Assembly: GCA_964006375.1 (NCBI GenBank)
Contig: OZ023262.1
Coordinates: 48,847,025-48,911,024 of the forward strand
Source: Tillus elongatus
Lineage: Eukaryota > Arthropoda > Insecta > Coleoptera > Cleridae
Direction of reading: 5' to 3'
DNA length: 64,000 bases
The notes beneath the pieces are model-generated. The model had not been told where the DNA came from, ran no database searches, and worked only from the letters and a program-made list of their open reading frames with translations. The position numbers and the translations under genes are program-made. Below, in pieces: positions 32,977 to 46,638 of the stretch. How positions within the stretch are numbered: position 1 is the stretch's first letter; each line of letters starts with the position of its first letter.

Positions 32977-34012
32977 TAACAAAATTATAATTTCAGACTC
33001 AAAGCTGACCAACTTATTCAGGCGTTTTAAACAAAAAGAGATCTTGGTCTAAACGTATCAAATCTGTGCACTATTGTTTCTCTAAATTTCAAAATAAAAC
33101 ATAAAAAACATACATTCAACGAGCTGGATTTGATCATGCAATCTTCTGCGTAGAAGACCAGCCTGCTTCCACTGATCTACCTGCTAATAAGTCAACTAAC
33201 GTTTTGTGCATGATACTTTACAAAGGCCTCATGCCCAGGGTAGTATATGAAAAGTATACGTAACAATTAATTACAGAATTAGTAGGATTGCCATTGAAAC
33301 ACATTCAAGGATTATTTCGGTCTTATATGACGTCTTATGTTTTAGTTGAAAGATAAAAGAAACTATTTTCGAATTATCTTTATTGACTTGACTTGATTTT
33401 GTTTACATTTATACTATATTATGCGACACTTTCAGTCTAAAACCACAGCATAATATATCTATGCTGCACTAAAACTGTATTTGGGGCCGTGCATAAAGCT
33501 ACAAATACAGTGTATTTTAATAATTAATTTAATCCCCCGGTTAAATAACAATCACTTGGAAAATTTTTGATTTCATGTCGTCTGTCATTTTCCATAATTG
33601 CGGCCGAGATTTCACGATTACTGGTTCGGGTAGTATGTTTTGTGCTTGGTATTTATTTAGTTTGGCTGCCGTTGATGTAGGGTTTATACCTGTTGTATGA
33701 ATCAATCTACGCGTGGCAGTTAACTACTCTGTCCGTCAGGTATTCGATAGAGTAGAGACACTAAATCGTTTCAATGCTTTGGGCTTTTATTTTTAATTAA
33801 AAAAAAAAAACTCTAAATATTGTGTACCAAATTGCTTAAAATTCACAACATAGGGTTATTTGGACCATTTCTAGCCACATGTAGAGTCTCATTCCAGTTA
33901 CTCTGATACTTGCAAAAATGTAGCGTTTTCAAAAATATGTTTGTATATTTCTGGGGGGAAAATGTCCGTTATAGTTGATATACAAACTCGTCCGCGGTCT
34001 TAATACAATGAA
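32977..34012. other. Non-coding; repeat shared with 26.0-26.5 kb
   Basis: 33580-34012 matches 26040-26500 inverted ('acatactacccgaac' complement, 'ggggggaaaatgtccgtt'). The rest shows nothing codable. Confidence 0.5.
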
Positions 34013-34300
<288 letters not shown>

Positions 34301-34437
34301 ACAAATATAAATTTTAAGGGACCATGGTTTTGGGTTCTAGGTACCCAAATTCGCGCCCATCTGAAGAAATTTTTTCAAGAGCTTTTTATCGTGACCTCTA
34401 TATTGGCTAATTTTTTTGGATGAAAATTGGCTAAAAT
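34301..34437 (-). mobile_element. Family H-like 5' end inside a mariner
   Basis: 'gggttctaggtacccaa', 'cgcgcccatctgaag' and a hairpin variant (ttggctaatttttttgg / ttggctaa) mark a diverged family H 5' end, placed directly against the mariner fragment at 34438. Confidence 0.55.
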
Positions 34438-34665
34438 CGTAGCCATAACTTTTGTTTTCGACTGGCGGACTCTTTTTGGCGGTGCTTCTCATTTACGCCT
34501 CCAATCGACTCCCTTTTGCACAAAGGATCATAGTAGGGAAAGATAGTTTCATCCCGTGTGACAATTGTCTTCAACGCGTCCACATGGTTTTCTCCAAAAA
34601 GGTCCAAAAAAGATCGGGCACATTCAACCCGATGCTGGCGCCGAACTGCTAATTTATGTACCAAG
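34438..34665 (-). pseudogene. Mariner transposase, central fragment
   Basis: The minus strand encodes RVECARSFLDLFGENH, then LKTIVTRDETIFPYYDPLCKR and about 20 further residues. Mariner transposases have (V/I)TGDE(T/S)W there, with the first catalytic Asp of the DD34D triad; here the motif reads VTRDET, so the Asp is kept. The rest of the catalytic domain is missing. Together with 36298-36581 it is probably one mariner split by about 1.6 kb of other repeats, with about 60 residues lost between. Confidence 0.75.
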
Positions 34666-35640
34666 GGTGTAAATAGATATTTATGCCCCGAGAACGACGA
34701 TTTTACAAATTCGAGGTCCTCCGGCCCCAGGGTTTGTAAGTCGCTCGAGGGCATACACCACTATTTATACCAGCGGTGCATACAAACTTTTATGTCATAC
34801 TAGTCATACCCAAACAATGAAACATGAATCACCGTTTGCTGAAGGCAACCTAACCATCACCCGATCTTTTCAGAACTGCCAATTTGATGTTAATTCGACT
34901 AAATAATGTTAATTATTATTTACATATTACTTTTATTCCATTATCTGCAATTTCATTGATAAAGGTTATTAAAGAAGTTTAACAAAAATTATTTGTTTTT
35001 ATGTCACACTAGTTCATTATTGTGTTTTATTGCTTAGTTTCCAACTATATAATGGTGTACTTTATGCCCACGGGCCATAAAGTGTACTTTATGGCCCGTG
35101 GGCATAAAGTACACTTTATGGCCCGCGCGTACATAAAAACAAATAATTTTTGTTTAACTTCTTTAATAACCTTTATTAATGAAATTACAGATAATTGAAT
35201 AAAAGTAATATGTAAATATTTAATTAACATTATTTAGTCGAATTAAGATAAAATTGACAGTTCTGAAAAGATCCGGTGATAGTTAGGTTGCCTTCAGCAA
35301 ACGGTGATTAAAGTATCATTGTTTGGGTATGACTAGTATGACATAAAATTTTGTATGCACCGCTGGTATAAATAGAGGTGTATGCCCTCGACCGACTTAC
35401 AAACCCTTGGGCCGGAGGCCCTCGGATTTGTAAAATCGTCGCTCTCGGGCATAAACATCTATTTATACCCTTGGTACATAAATAACTATTATGTGCGCGC
35501 GAGCCATAAAGTGTACGTTTTGCTCGCGCGGGCCATAAAGTAAACTTTATGGCCCGTGGGCATAAAGTACACCATTATGTAGTTGGTAGCTAAGCAATTA
35601 AAACACAATAATGAACTAGTATGGCATAAAATATGTTTGG
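34666..35640. repeat. Large inverted repeat with GC-rich core units
   Basis: Left 34666-35000 and right 35110-35480 are inverted copies ('ccgtttgctgaaggcaacc', 'tatttataccagcggtgc', 'ctccggcccc'). A second unit, 'aactagttcattattg' to 'actttatgcccacggg', lies at 35005-35075 and again inverted at the far right (35555-35625). Short GC-rich palindromic units (GGCCATAAAGTGTAC) repeat around 35080 and 35500. No coding capacity; probably a fold-back element, but no terminal target duplication was identified. Confidence 0.65.
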
Positions 35641-35723
35641 GGACCCACCGTGCACTAACTTTATTCATGCCTAAATGTTCGTGACGGATTCGGCGAACGC
35701 TTGTACCTGAAAGCCCCGATATT

Positions 35724-35854
35724 TTAGTGAATTTTCTTAGAAAAAATTCACTAATGAGGAGATCTCAACTTTTGAATTTTGAAAAAATTTCTTCAAATGA
35801 GCGCGATCTAGGACCCCTAGAACCCATATCCGGGGTCAGTTTCAATTTTTATAT

Positions 35855-35952
<98 letters not shown>

Positions 35953-36297
35953 CACACCGATAACTCAAAAAATAATGGGCCGATTTTGATAAAATTTGGC
36001 ATGTACTTTTCTTTTGTAAATAGCTTGGATAAGTTCGTTAGTCAGGAAAATCGCACGAGGTTTTCCGGGAAAATTTTGAGTTTTCATTCGAAAAAAATTT
36101 TTATCTCAAAAAGTAATTAGCCGATTTTAATAAAATTTGGCATGTACCTTTCTTTTGTAAATAGCTTTGACAAGTTTGTTAGTTAGGAAAATCGGACGAG
36201 GTTTTCCGGGAAAATTTTGAGTTTTCATTCGAAAAAAATTTTTATCTCAAAGAATAATAGGCCTATTTTGATAAAATTTGGCACTATCTTCCTTTTT
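35724..36297 (+). mobile_element. Family H copy truncated at a mariner
   Basis: The 5' hairpin is at 35724-35755, 'gagcgcgatctagg' follows, (TA)n is at 35857-35948, then two complete and one partial ~141-bp body units ('tcgaaaaaaatttttatctc' repeated). It ends abruptly at the mariner fragment, without a 3' terminus. Confidence 0.75.
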
Positions 36298-36581
36298 TTA
36301 TAATCCTTTCACTTTCAAGCGTCGATCGCTTAATACGCGATCCTCAACAAGGGCAGTCTTGTTGTCCGTCATCACTTCCACCCTCCTTCCGGTTCTTGTG
36401 TCCTCTTTCAAGGATTCCTGCCCCCATTCGAAACCGTATTGACCAATTTTTACTACAGAATAAGACGAGAATTTTCCCCGCACACCACATCTAGCCGATC
36501 TTTGATAGTTTGAGGGGGAAGACCTTCTCGAGTAAGGAATATAATAACAGCTCTATGTTCAATTTTTGTGATTTCTGACAT
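36298..36581 (-). pseudogene. Mariner transposase, N-terminal fragment
   Basis: The minus strand from the ATG at 36581 reads MSEITKIEHRAVIIFLTREG and on to LDVVCGEN. After a frameshift near 36450 it continues SVVKIGQYGFEWGQESLKED, TGRRVEVMT and DRRLKVKGL. This is the helix-turn-helix DNA-binding region of a mariner transposase (SETMAR-like layout: RAVI.FL..EG, W..F..G..S..D..R.GRP). It is cut at LKVKGL by a family H copy. The catalytic continuation is at 34438-34665. Confidence 0.8.
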
Positions 36582-37373
36582 CGTGATGAACAAGTGTCAG
36601 TTATAAGAAAACTAGCTGACATAAAATCCATTTTTGTTTTTTTCCAATGCTAATAAGACTTGAATCAATGTCTTACCAAATTTTGGCACGCTGCCATGCC
36701 CTGGATCTATGTCAGGCCGCGCTATTTTGGCGCTTACCTCGTCCTTATCCTTCATCCGAACACACGGTATATAGAAAGAAAACAATATCTCTCTTAATGA
36801 CGCCGCCACACAAACCTTTTATACAGAAAAACAAATAAAATAGTACGTTTTATGAAAACGTAAGCCTGCCATTGTGAAAAGTCAACATAGACGTTAGTGG
36901 CAGAAAAAACTCAACAACATATTATGCTGTCCATTTAACGACGAAATAAAACCCTTTTAACGGGTCTTTTTTACATTGCATTAAAAGTAAAGTTGAACGC
37001 CCAGTGGCTAAATACTTGGTGTATTGTGATGGCAAATAATAAAACAGCCATCAAACAAAAGAATGTCAGATTTAGAAAATAATGGCCATTTTATACCAAA
37101 TAATTGGTACAATCCCCACATAAACGACGACACCATAAGCCCGCAAGCGGTTTAGCTCTAAATAATGTATCTACGTTCAGAAAGTACCAGTGCTCTTTTA
37201 ATGGGCATTATTAAAAAGAAAACAATATATGTTGCCAAACAATGGAACAGTTTTTGAAAGGAAGTAAATATACACAGAACTGTAGAATTATTTGTTAATT
37301 TATTTGTTTATTGTAGCAACGTAATCATACATTGTGTGAATACAAAGTATTGTATTTGTAAATCACCAAAGTA
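36582..37373. other. Non-coding; possible mariner 5' flank
   Basis: Sequence upstream of the mariner start; a terminal repeat could not be fixed. 'cccgcaagcggtttagctc' near 37138 resembles half of the hammerhead-like repeat at 19925. No gene is supported. Confidence 0.35.
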
Positions 37374-39693
37374 GGGTGTTTCTAAATTGATGCGAAAAAT
37401 TTTACAGGGTTATTCTTTGGCGAAAAATAAGGCGTGTCTTTTTTATAAAGTTTTTCTTGAAATCCCTTCTCTTCCAGGTTACAGCCCTTTGAAATTTTGG
37501 CAAAAAAAAAGTTTTCATTAAATTTCTCCGTTATGGAACAATTTAAAAGAAAGAAATTTTGCAGATGCATAAGGCTAACAAAATGACATTTTTAAACGGA
37601 TTTTATAACCCTATAATGTTATCACAAGAGGGTGAAAAAACCTTCCCTTACTTTATTTTTTATCAGTACTTTTTATTGTGTGTACCGTTTTCTATTAAAA
37701 AACTGATTTAGAAAGAAGGATTCATTAAGCAACTTTTTATGTCTTGACTTTTTCTCATAAAATTGTTAGTTTCATCACAAAAAAATAAAATATTACTCAG
37801 ATCGATATCACATGAATTTACAGAGTGGTTGTTATTTGCTGAAAAATCAAGTAGGTGGTAGGCTGTCAGATAACGTCATAATTACACTAATATGTTAATA
37901 TGTATTGTTCTGGCTTTTACTAATTTCCAAAAATTCATAATAACAAACAACAACTATTGTACTACTATTTTACAATTCATAATTAACAAACTAAGAAACG
38001 AAAAGAAATATTAACAAATTGTCAGTACGTATCATCATAATAAATGTTGAAAATGCCACCCTTTGGAGAGAACGCATAACTAGTCTGTTTTTCATTGAAC
38101 TTCGTATTCTATAAAAATACCGGGTATGTTTCTTATAATATCACATGATGCGATAATACGATTTCTGAGGTCATCGATGTTTTTAACAGGACTTAAATAA
38201 ACTAAGGTTTTCAGAAAACCTCACAGGCAAAAATTCAACGGATCCAATTCAGGAGATCGGGCAGGCCAATTCTGTGGGCCTCCTCGACCTATCCAACGAT
38301 TTGGGTAAACTTCGTTCAAGTAGTTACGAGCGTTGATACTAAAATGAGCCGGAGCCCCGTCGTGCATGTACCACATTTGTTGCCTAATTTGTAAAGGAAT
38401 ATTTTCAAAAAGTTGGGGCAACTCTTCTTTGAGAATATGACAGTATACTTCTCCATTTAGTCTTATCAGGGGAAAATATGGTCCAATTAAGTCATCACCA
38501 ATGACAGCAAGCCATACATTTAATGAAAACTTGTGTTGAAATGAGATACCGTAATTTCGTGTGTGTTTTCTTCAGACCATATGTGGTTATTATGAAAATT
38601 TCTAATAGACTCTCGTGAAGAGTTGGCCTCATCAGTAAATAAAATACGAGATAAGAGCTGTGGAATTTGCGTGATCATTTGAAGCATCCATTGACAGAAA
38701 ATTAAACGAGGTAAAAAATCACGAGGTAAGAGCGCTTGAACTCGTTGGATATGGTAGGGATACAGTAGTTGTTCTTTTAAAATTATAAATACAGTGGAAT
38801 AGCTGACATTTAAGACTTGAGCGATTCTTCTTGTAATTGTACCAGGAGATTCTTCAATTAATTTGAGGACAGCCTCTTCAAGTGCTACAGTTCTTACTTC
38901 TCTAGAACGCCCGCAATCGGCGGCACTTCTTGAAAATTTTCCTTCTTCTGGCAGACGTTGATGAATACGTGCGAATATGCTGTGATAGGGTGCAGTTCTA
39001 TTTGGATACAACTCAGTGTAGAGGCGCTGTGCTCTTAATCCATTGCCAACAGCACAGCCATATTCAAAATGCATATCTGCCATTTCGGAATTGGTATAAT
39101 TTACCAATTAATTCACTTATTTGTTCTAAGTGCTTAAAAAATTCTCGATAGATTGACAACAACCAGAACAATTAATACTAGTGTAATTATGACGTTATTT
39201 GACAACCTACCACGTACTTGATTTTTCAGCAAATAACAACCACTCTGTAAATTCATGTGACATCGATCTGAGTAATATTTTATTTTTTTGTGATGAAACT
39301 AACAATTTTATGAGAAAATGTCAAGACATAAAAAAGTTGCTAAATGAATCCTTCTTTCTAAATCATTTTTAAATAAAAAACGATACACACAATAAAAAGT
39401 ACTGATAAAAAATAATGTAAGGGTAGGTTTTTTCACCCTCTTGTAATATCATTATAGGGTTACAAAATCCATTCAAAACTGTCATTTTGTTAGCCTTACG
39501 CATCTGCAAAATTTGGTTTTCTAAATTATTTCATAACGGATAAATTTAATGAAAACTTTTTTTGCCAAAATTTCAAAGGGCTGTAACTTGGAGGAGAAGG
39601 GGTTTCAAGAAAAACTTTATAAAAAAGACACCCCTTATTTTTCGCCAAAGAATCACCCTGTAACATTTTTTGCATCAGATTAGAAATACCCTG
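37374..39693 (-). mobile_element. ITm-C transposon
   Basis: Terminal inverted repeats exceed 400 bp: left GGGTGTTTCTAAATTGATGC at 37374 and right, inverted, CAGGGTATTTCTAATCTGATG ending at 39693, with 'ttctttggcgaaaaataagg' in both. TA flanks both ends, as expected for the superfamily. One transposase pseudogene lies inside. A (TA)n tract begins 23 bp beyond the right end. Confidence 0.88.
38092..39107 (-). pseudogene. ITm-C transposase, nearly full length
   Basis: A DDE transposase in a fairly recent state of decay. It opens VNYTNSEMADMHFEYG (the expected first codon reads TTG, so the start may be lost). Then come AQRLYTELYPNRTAPYHS and IHQRLPEEG (first DNA-binding unit), ITRRIAQVLNVSYSTVF with YPYHIQRVQAL (second), and LFTDEANSS with the first catalytic Asp. 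A one-base frameshift near 38545 precedes SLNVWLAVIGDDLIGPYF. MWYMHDGAPAHFS carries the second Asp and WPARSPELDPLNF the third region; a TGA then sits where family members have Trp. It ends at TGA 38092-38094. Only these two lesions plus the start block the frame. Confidence 0.9.
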
Positions 39694-39713
39694 TATACTA
39701 TATTTTAAACATG

Positions 39714-42106
<2,393 letters not shown>

Positions 42107-42182
42107 ATACCTTTATTATCCATTTTGACAGCATACAAGCTACATTAGATTTGTCAGCCTTTTACAATAATTAATTTATTGG

Positions 42183-42755
42183 GAAAATGAAAATCCCCAT
42201 CTGAAGGAAGAAAGACGATTACAAGACAGATTTGGTGTTAATGTTTGGTGCGGCTTATTAGGTAAAATTATTTTTATTTGTAGATTAAACAGTGAATTTT
42301 AAGAAATTTCAGGTAACATCATGGTTAGTCCGTTCTTTTTTGAAAATAATTTAACTGGGGAAAGATATCTTAATCTATTGAGAAATGATATCTTACCAAC
42401 AATTAGAAGAGTTCATGATAATTTAGACGAGATTTGGTACCAACAAGACGGTTGTCTAGCTCACAATGCTAAGATCGTCAAAAAAAATTTGTACCAAAAT
42501 TTTAATAATCATGTCATTTGCAACAATGGGCCGGTTCATTGGTGTGCTCGAAGTCCTGATATAACACCCATGGATTTTTATTTTTGGGGTACTCTGAAGA
42601 ATAATCTGTATACATTCGATCCACCACAAAATATCAATAAATTACGAAACAGAATCACGGAAGCTATAAATCATATTAACCAAAACACCCTCACCAGAGT
42701 TTGCAGGCATGTTTCAAAAAGGTGTATAAAGTGCATTGAACAATTTTCTATTTAG
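42183..42755 (+). pseudogene. ITm-E transposase, C-terminal half with intron
   Basis: The frame runs ENENPHLKEERRLQDRFGVNVWCGLLG. An intron at 42262-42312 is removed and NIMVSPFFFENNLTGERY continues, then IWYQQDGCLAHNA (second catalytic Asp; Cys replaces the usual Ala) and WCARSPDITPMDFYFWG, ending CIKCIEQFSI. The 144-codon exon is open to its stop at 42755. The DNA-binding half and the first catalytic Asp are absent. Frames on both sides of the intron agree, so the remaining piece is undamaged apart from the 5' loss. Confidence 0.85.
42262..42312 (+). other. Predicted intron in ITm-E transposase
   Basis: GTAAAATT...AAATTTCAG, 51 bp, phase 1 inside a Gly codon. Splicing gives GLLG-NIMVSPFFF, the usual family sequence; unspliced reading meets TAA. 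Confidence 0.75.
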
Positions 42756-43494
42756 TGTATTTTTAAGTTTCTATTTTATTATTTGTTGAGTTCCGTTTCT
42801 AATTGTGTTGCTTTGTGAAGTTTAAGTTCCTATTTGTTATTGCCGGGTTTCGTTATTAAACTGTTTCACATAATATTACCTAGCATTATTATCTACTTAA
42901 GTATTGTAAATTAAATCACAATATTTTTTTATCGTGAATCATTGCGGAAAATTATGTTAAAAGTAGAAGTTTATCGTTATACTCCATGACCTACTGCTTT
43001 TTGAACACTTTTTTTGTTATTTGTTTCCTGGTATTGGATTTCATAGCCAACTATCCTCAAAACGGTTTTTCTCAAAATTGTCAGTGCAATTACAAGATTT
43101 CTCAAGCATGTTGTACATCATTGGAAAGCTTTTTTCACAGACTGTCACATGAGAAAAATATCAAATATGGCTGCCATAGTAAAAACAAACGTTGATACAT
43201 GTAGCTCAAAAACAAATGACAATCCAAAGTTGAGAATAGCACAAAAAGATTACTCTGCAAATGTGTCCTGATAATGTGCAAGTCTTAGACATGTCAGATC
43301 AACGCTTACTTAGATATTGAAGAGAAAAGACAAATTTTGCTTTTTTCAAAATAACTCGAAAACGAGAAGAGGCAGGGCAAAATACTAGTCATATTTGGAA
43401 CCGCATGAAATTCTACAAAACATTGCTGATTTAACCGTCTCCTTATCTCTAATAATAACGGAGATAGCAATACATTCCCATCCAGTTTGGGACA

Positions 43495-43497
<3 letters not shown>
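42756..43497. other. ITm-E 3' non-coding part
   Basis: AT-rich sequence between the transposase stop and the right terminus. 'agcaatacattcccatcc' near 43465 forms part of the end. Nothing codable. Confidence 0.5.
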
Positions 43498-43592
<95 letters not shown>

Positions 43593-43711
43593 TAAAACTT
43601 ACCCCGGATGTGTTCTAGGGGGGCTAGTTCGCGCTCATTTGAAGAAATTTTTTTCTAAAATCAATAGTCGAGATCTCCTCATTAGTGAATGTTTTAAAGA
43701 AAATTCACTAA
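43498..43711 (-). mobile_element. (TA)n and family H 5' end
   Basis: (TA)n at 43498-43588, then 'aaacttaccccggatg', 'gcgctcatttgaagaa' and the hairpin (attagtgaat ... aattcacta) at 43681-43711. The (TA)n belongs to a family H copy, and ITm-E's right end lies directly against it, so ITm-E probably inserted into this tract. Confidence 0.75.
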
Positions 43712-43804
43712 AAACAATCACTTCACAAATTTTTAATTTCGTGTCATTTTTTTAACGTCGAAATTGTTCTGTTCTGGGTTCCATACTTTTTCCCTTGCAC
43801 ATAA

Positions 43805-44677
43805 AGGACATTCTGTTAGTTACCAACTACCCGATCCACAGTTACGCCGATAATGGCATTCTTCACAGCGTCGATTGACCCAATATCTGCTTCCAGCTCC
43901 TTATTAATGAGTGTCGAAGTAACCAACTCTTTGAATGCTGTCGTGTCTAATATTCTCAACTGAGGCTCTGCAAATCTGGTTATGTTCAATGCCTCAAAAA
44001 ACACAGAATTGCCCCTTCTCCAGGAAGTATGACCTGCAGGGCCCAGACGTTCAGATGACTGGCAAAAGACTATCCAAAAAACCAACAATCTACATTGGGT
44101 ATAACTGTTACAGATAATATTTCCTGGTACTTACATGTTTCCAATATTGGAAAAGCAGCAGCAAAGAAACTTTGGTTTCTGTTTCTGGTTAAACGATTGT
44201 TTTCATCGCAGTGGTTTATGACGCTCTTTAAAGCACGTATGCGTCCGCAGTTAAAATATTGTTTTCACATCTGGGGTGCTAGCTCAAAAACAAACTTGTC
44301 CCTCCTTGACTCTATTCAGAAACGAGCTGTTCGCCTCATACAGGATTCATCTTTGACAGTCTTACTTTTCATGATTCCATGCTATAACCAACACTGCCCT
44401 TAGAAGTTGCTTCCTTAGTACCTGAGCTTGCGACCATTAATGGGCAAATATGTTTTGGTTGAGAACCGCATCATTTAATATCAAATTACTCACTCGTCGA
44501 AGAGCCTTATTCTTTATCAGGGCGTCTAGGCTTTGGAATGGTCTCCCGGTAGATACTTCCGAAGACATACAATCTCCAACTCTCCAAAAAGATTTCCTCT
44601 TCATTAACTATTTCATACAAAGAATGTTCTTTTATCGATCTATTATGTTACCCATTTCTCTATTCTTAAACATATAA
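43805..44677 (+). pseudogene. Jockey-type LINE remnant (second subfamily)
   Basis: A C-terminal LINE polymerase fragment. SYADNGILHS at about 43838-43867 is the catalytic YADD box with the second Asp changed to Asn. Then come LVMFNASKTQNCPF, YIGITVTDNISWYLHVS, GKAAAKKLWFLFLVKRLF, PQLKYCFHIWGASS, LLDSIQKRAVRLI and, in another frame, RASRLWNGLPVDTSED. Several frameshifts and stops separate the pieces. It differs from the 13 kb and 55 kb copies throughout, so it is another subfamily. No A-tail was identified. Confidence 0.82.
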
Positions 44678-45944
44678 AAACTTAATCCCCTCTGGAGGTA
44701 CACGTGCCGTTCCTGTAAACTCCATATAATCTTGTTAAGTCAGCCGGAAGGGGTAAAAAATATTCAGTAACTGCGTATCCGGCAAGTTATTGCGTTCGCC
44801 GTGCCAGGCCTGTGGAAAATGGTATCGATACGGCGCACTCTCGAGACTAAGAAAATAACACTAACATTCAATTTTCTACCCCCGTAATTCGGTTAACAAC
44901 ACGAGATCAGTTATTTCTCTTGTACAAGTAGAAACTCCTACACGTATACGTCTATCGGAGAGAAGATCGCCTTGAAGTACTGAAACGGTCGACGAAAATT
45001 AAAAACAGTTAACTCGATTTCTGTGAAAACCTACGCAAGCCCCATTGAGGATTCATCTAGAATGTTCGCTGCCGAGTTTTGAAGGTGAATGCGGAATTTT
45101 TTACGCGAGGATAGCTTTTTTGGCGGAACTGATCCTGAGAAAAAATGTTAATAGTCTAAGTTGTTAGATCACATGAATCAAGAGGGCTTGAAACTGCAGC
45201 TAGTTCCTTACGGACGCGATTTTTGATACAAATTGTTAAATAAGGAACATTTACTGGATAGTTTAATACATCACATTTTTTACTTAAAAAAGTTAAACTA
45301 CGCATTTTCTGAATAAAAAAGTCCGAACGCAGCAAGTGCCTTATGGTAGCGAATTTCCATAAAAATAACAAAGCTTATCCTGAGGAAAGATTCTAATAGC
45401 TTCAGTTGTTAGATCGCATGAATCAAGAGGGCTTGAAATTCCAGTTAGTTCCTTACGGACGTGACATTAGATGATACAACTGTTAAATAGGGAACATTCA
45501 ACGCATGGTTTAATGCATCACATTTTTTTATGCAAAAAAAGTATACGACGAATTTGCTGAATAACAAAGTTAGGACGCAGCAAGTGTTTTATCGTAGCGA
45601 ATGTTTATTAAAATAACGTTTAAAGACCAACTCTATAACTTAAACTGCTGCCAAAACATGGCAAAGGGTCAATTTTAAATAAATTTTCTGCAAATATTTT
45701 GATCAAATGAAGGACACTAATGTTGAAACAGACACTTGAAACATTAAATACACTTCTTGCAATATCTGTTGTGCATAACCCTCATCCGGTTTTTTTTAAT
45801 TTAATTATTGTTGGCTTCGAACTGATAAGCCAGTTCATATAGCCACGGTCCTTGTTTAGTACCAGATTCTGAAACAACCTGGGCACAGTAGTAATTATTG
45901 GTCAATTTATTGATTGTTGTTTCCCTTACTTGGTGAATCTGGTA
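44678..45944. other. Non-coding; orphan family H 3' ends
   Basis: Two minus-strand family H termini (CCGAACGCAGC at 45323 and AGGACGCAGC at 45576) have similar sequences between them ('gttagatcacatgaatcaag', 'gttccttacggacg' repeated about 250 bp apart), suggesting a local duplication. No gene is supported. Confidence 0.45.
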
Positions 45945-46089
45945 CATACTACATACAGACTTGGAGACTACTTCTCTGGCTTCAGTGTTGGTTTTCGTTT
46001 ATGTAGGTGAAGGACGTATCCAGCGCGTAAGCTAACTGGAGCAAGTGGCCCTTATGAATTCTGGATATTCTAGGATGTACTTCAACGTT

Positions 46090-46130
46090 TCTGTTACTAG
46101 TTTCGCTGCTTGACAGCATTCTCAGACAGA
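46090..46130 (-). ncRNA. Hammerhead-like ribozyme motif, PLE-1 left arm
   Basis: Same layout as the motif at 49142-49182: TCTGT, CTGAGAAT, GCTG/CAGC stem II, GAA, AC-TA-GT stem III. The cleavage triplet is GTA instead of GTC. Stem I pairs TCTGT with ACAGA. Confidence 0.6.
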
Positions 46131-46415
46131 TAAAAATTGAATTAGTACGAAATCATGACAAATAGCTAAACAATAACAGTATAAAAGCAGTCTCTATACA
46201 ACGAAATTATTGACATACATCAACTCATTATCTTATTACAACTTTTTTGAAAGAATAGTTAAATTTATGTTCTTTGAGTTATTTAATTAGAAAGAAGAAT
46301 ATCCAAGAAAGGGGAATTCATTAAATGAGTTTGCTCGATTAAAACAAGGTAGCTATTGTCATGTGTGTGCTTTTTAACTTCCAAAGCTTCAAGAAAGTCT
46401 AGTTTACGTTTGTCA

Positions 46416-46638
46416 TTATAAAAATGTAGTGGTTCTATGCGGTCTATGTTCGGTATCAAACTTAATATTTGTGTGAAAGTTATTAATAAAATTCAAAAAT
46501 TCATTCAGTTCTGTATGACTACCTTGAAAACATGCTAAAATATCATCTACGTATCTGTACCAAAAGACAATTTTATGGGAAAGTTCTGATGTTAAAATTT
46601 GGTTTTCTAAGTTTTCCATAAATATGTTGGCTAATAAA
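46416..46638 (-). pseudogene. PLE-1 inverted, internally deleted copy
   Basis: The minus strand reads LLANIFMENLENQIL, FWYRYVDDILACF and FINNFHTNIKF, then jumps to DTEHRPHRTTTFL, the end of the GIY-YIG domain. The reverse transcriptase C-terminus and most of the endonuclease are deleted in frame. The catalytic YVDD is intact. Compared with the plus-strand copy, residues differ at a few positions (C for Y after YVDDILA, N for S in LNFI). Confidence 0.85.

Noticed and set aside
32812..33012. A minus-strand open frame over the SINE
   Set aside because: It is explained by the tRNA-derived SINE and its flank; the frame is not meaningful.
35045..35230. A frame with repeated KYTL-type residues
   Set aside because: It translates the GC-rich palindromic units and is not conserved in the other arm.
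37382..37570. Frames in the ITm-C terminal repeats (also 39526-39720)
   Set aside because: Both arms give similar products only because they are inverted copies of non-coding terminal repeat.
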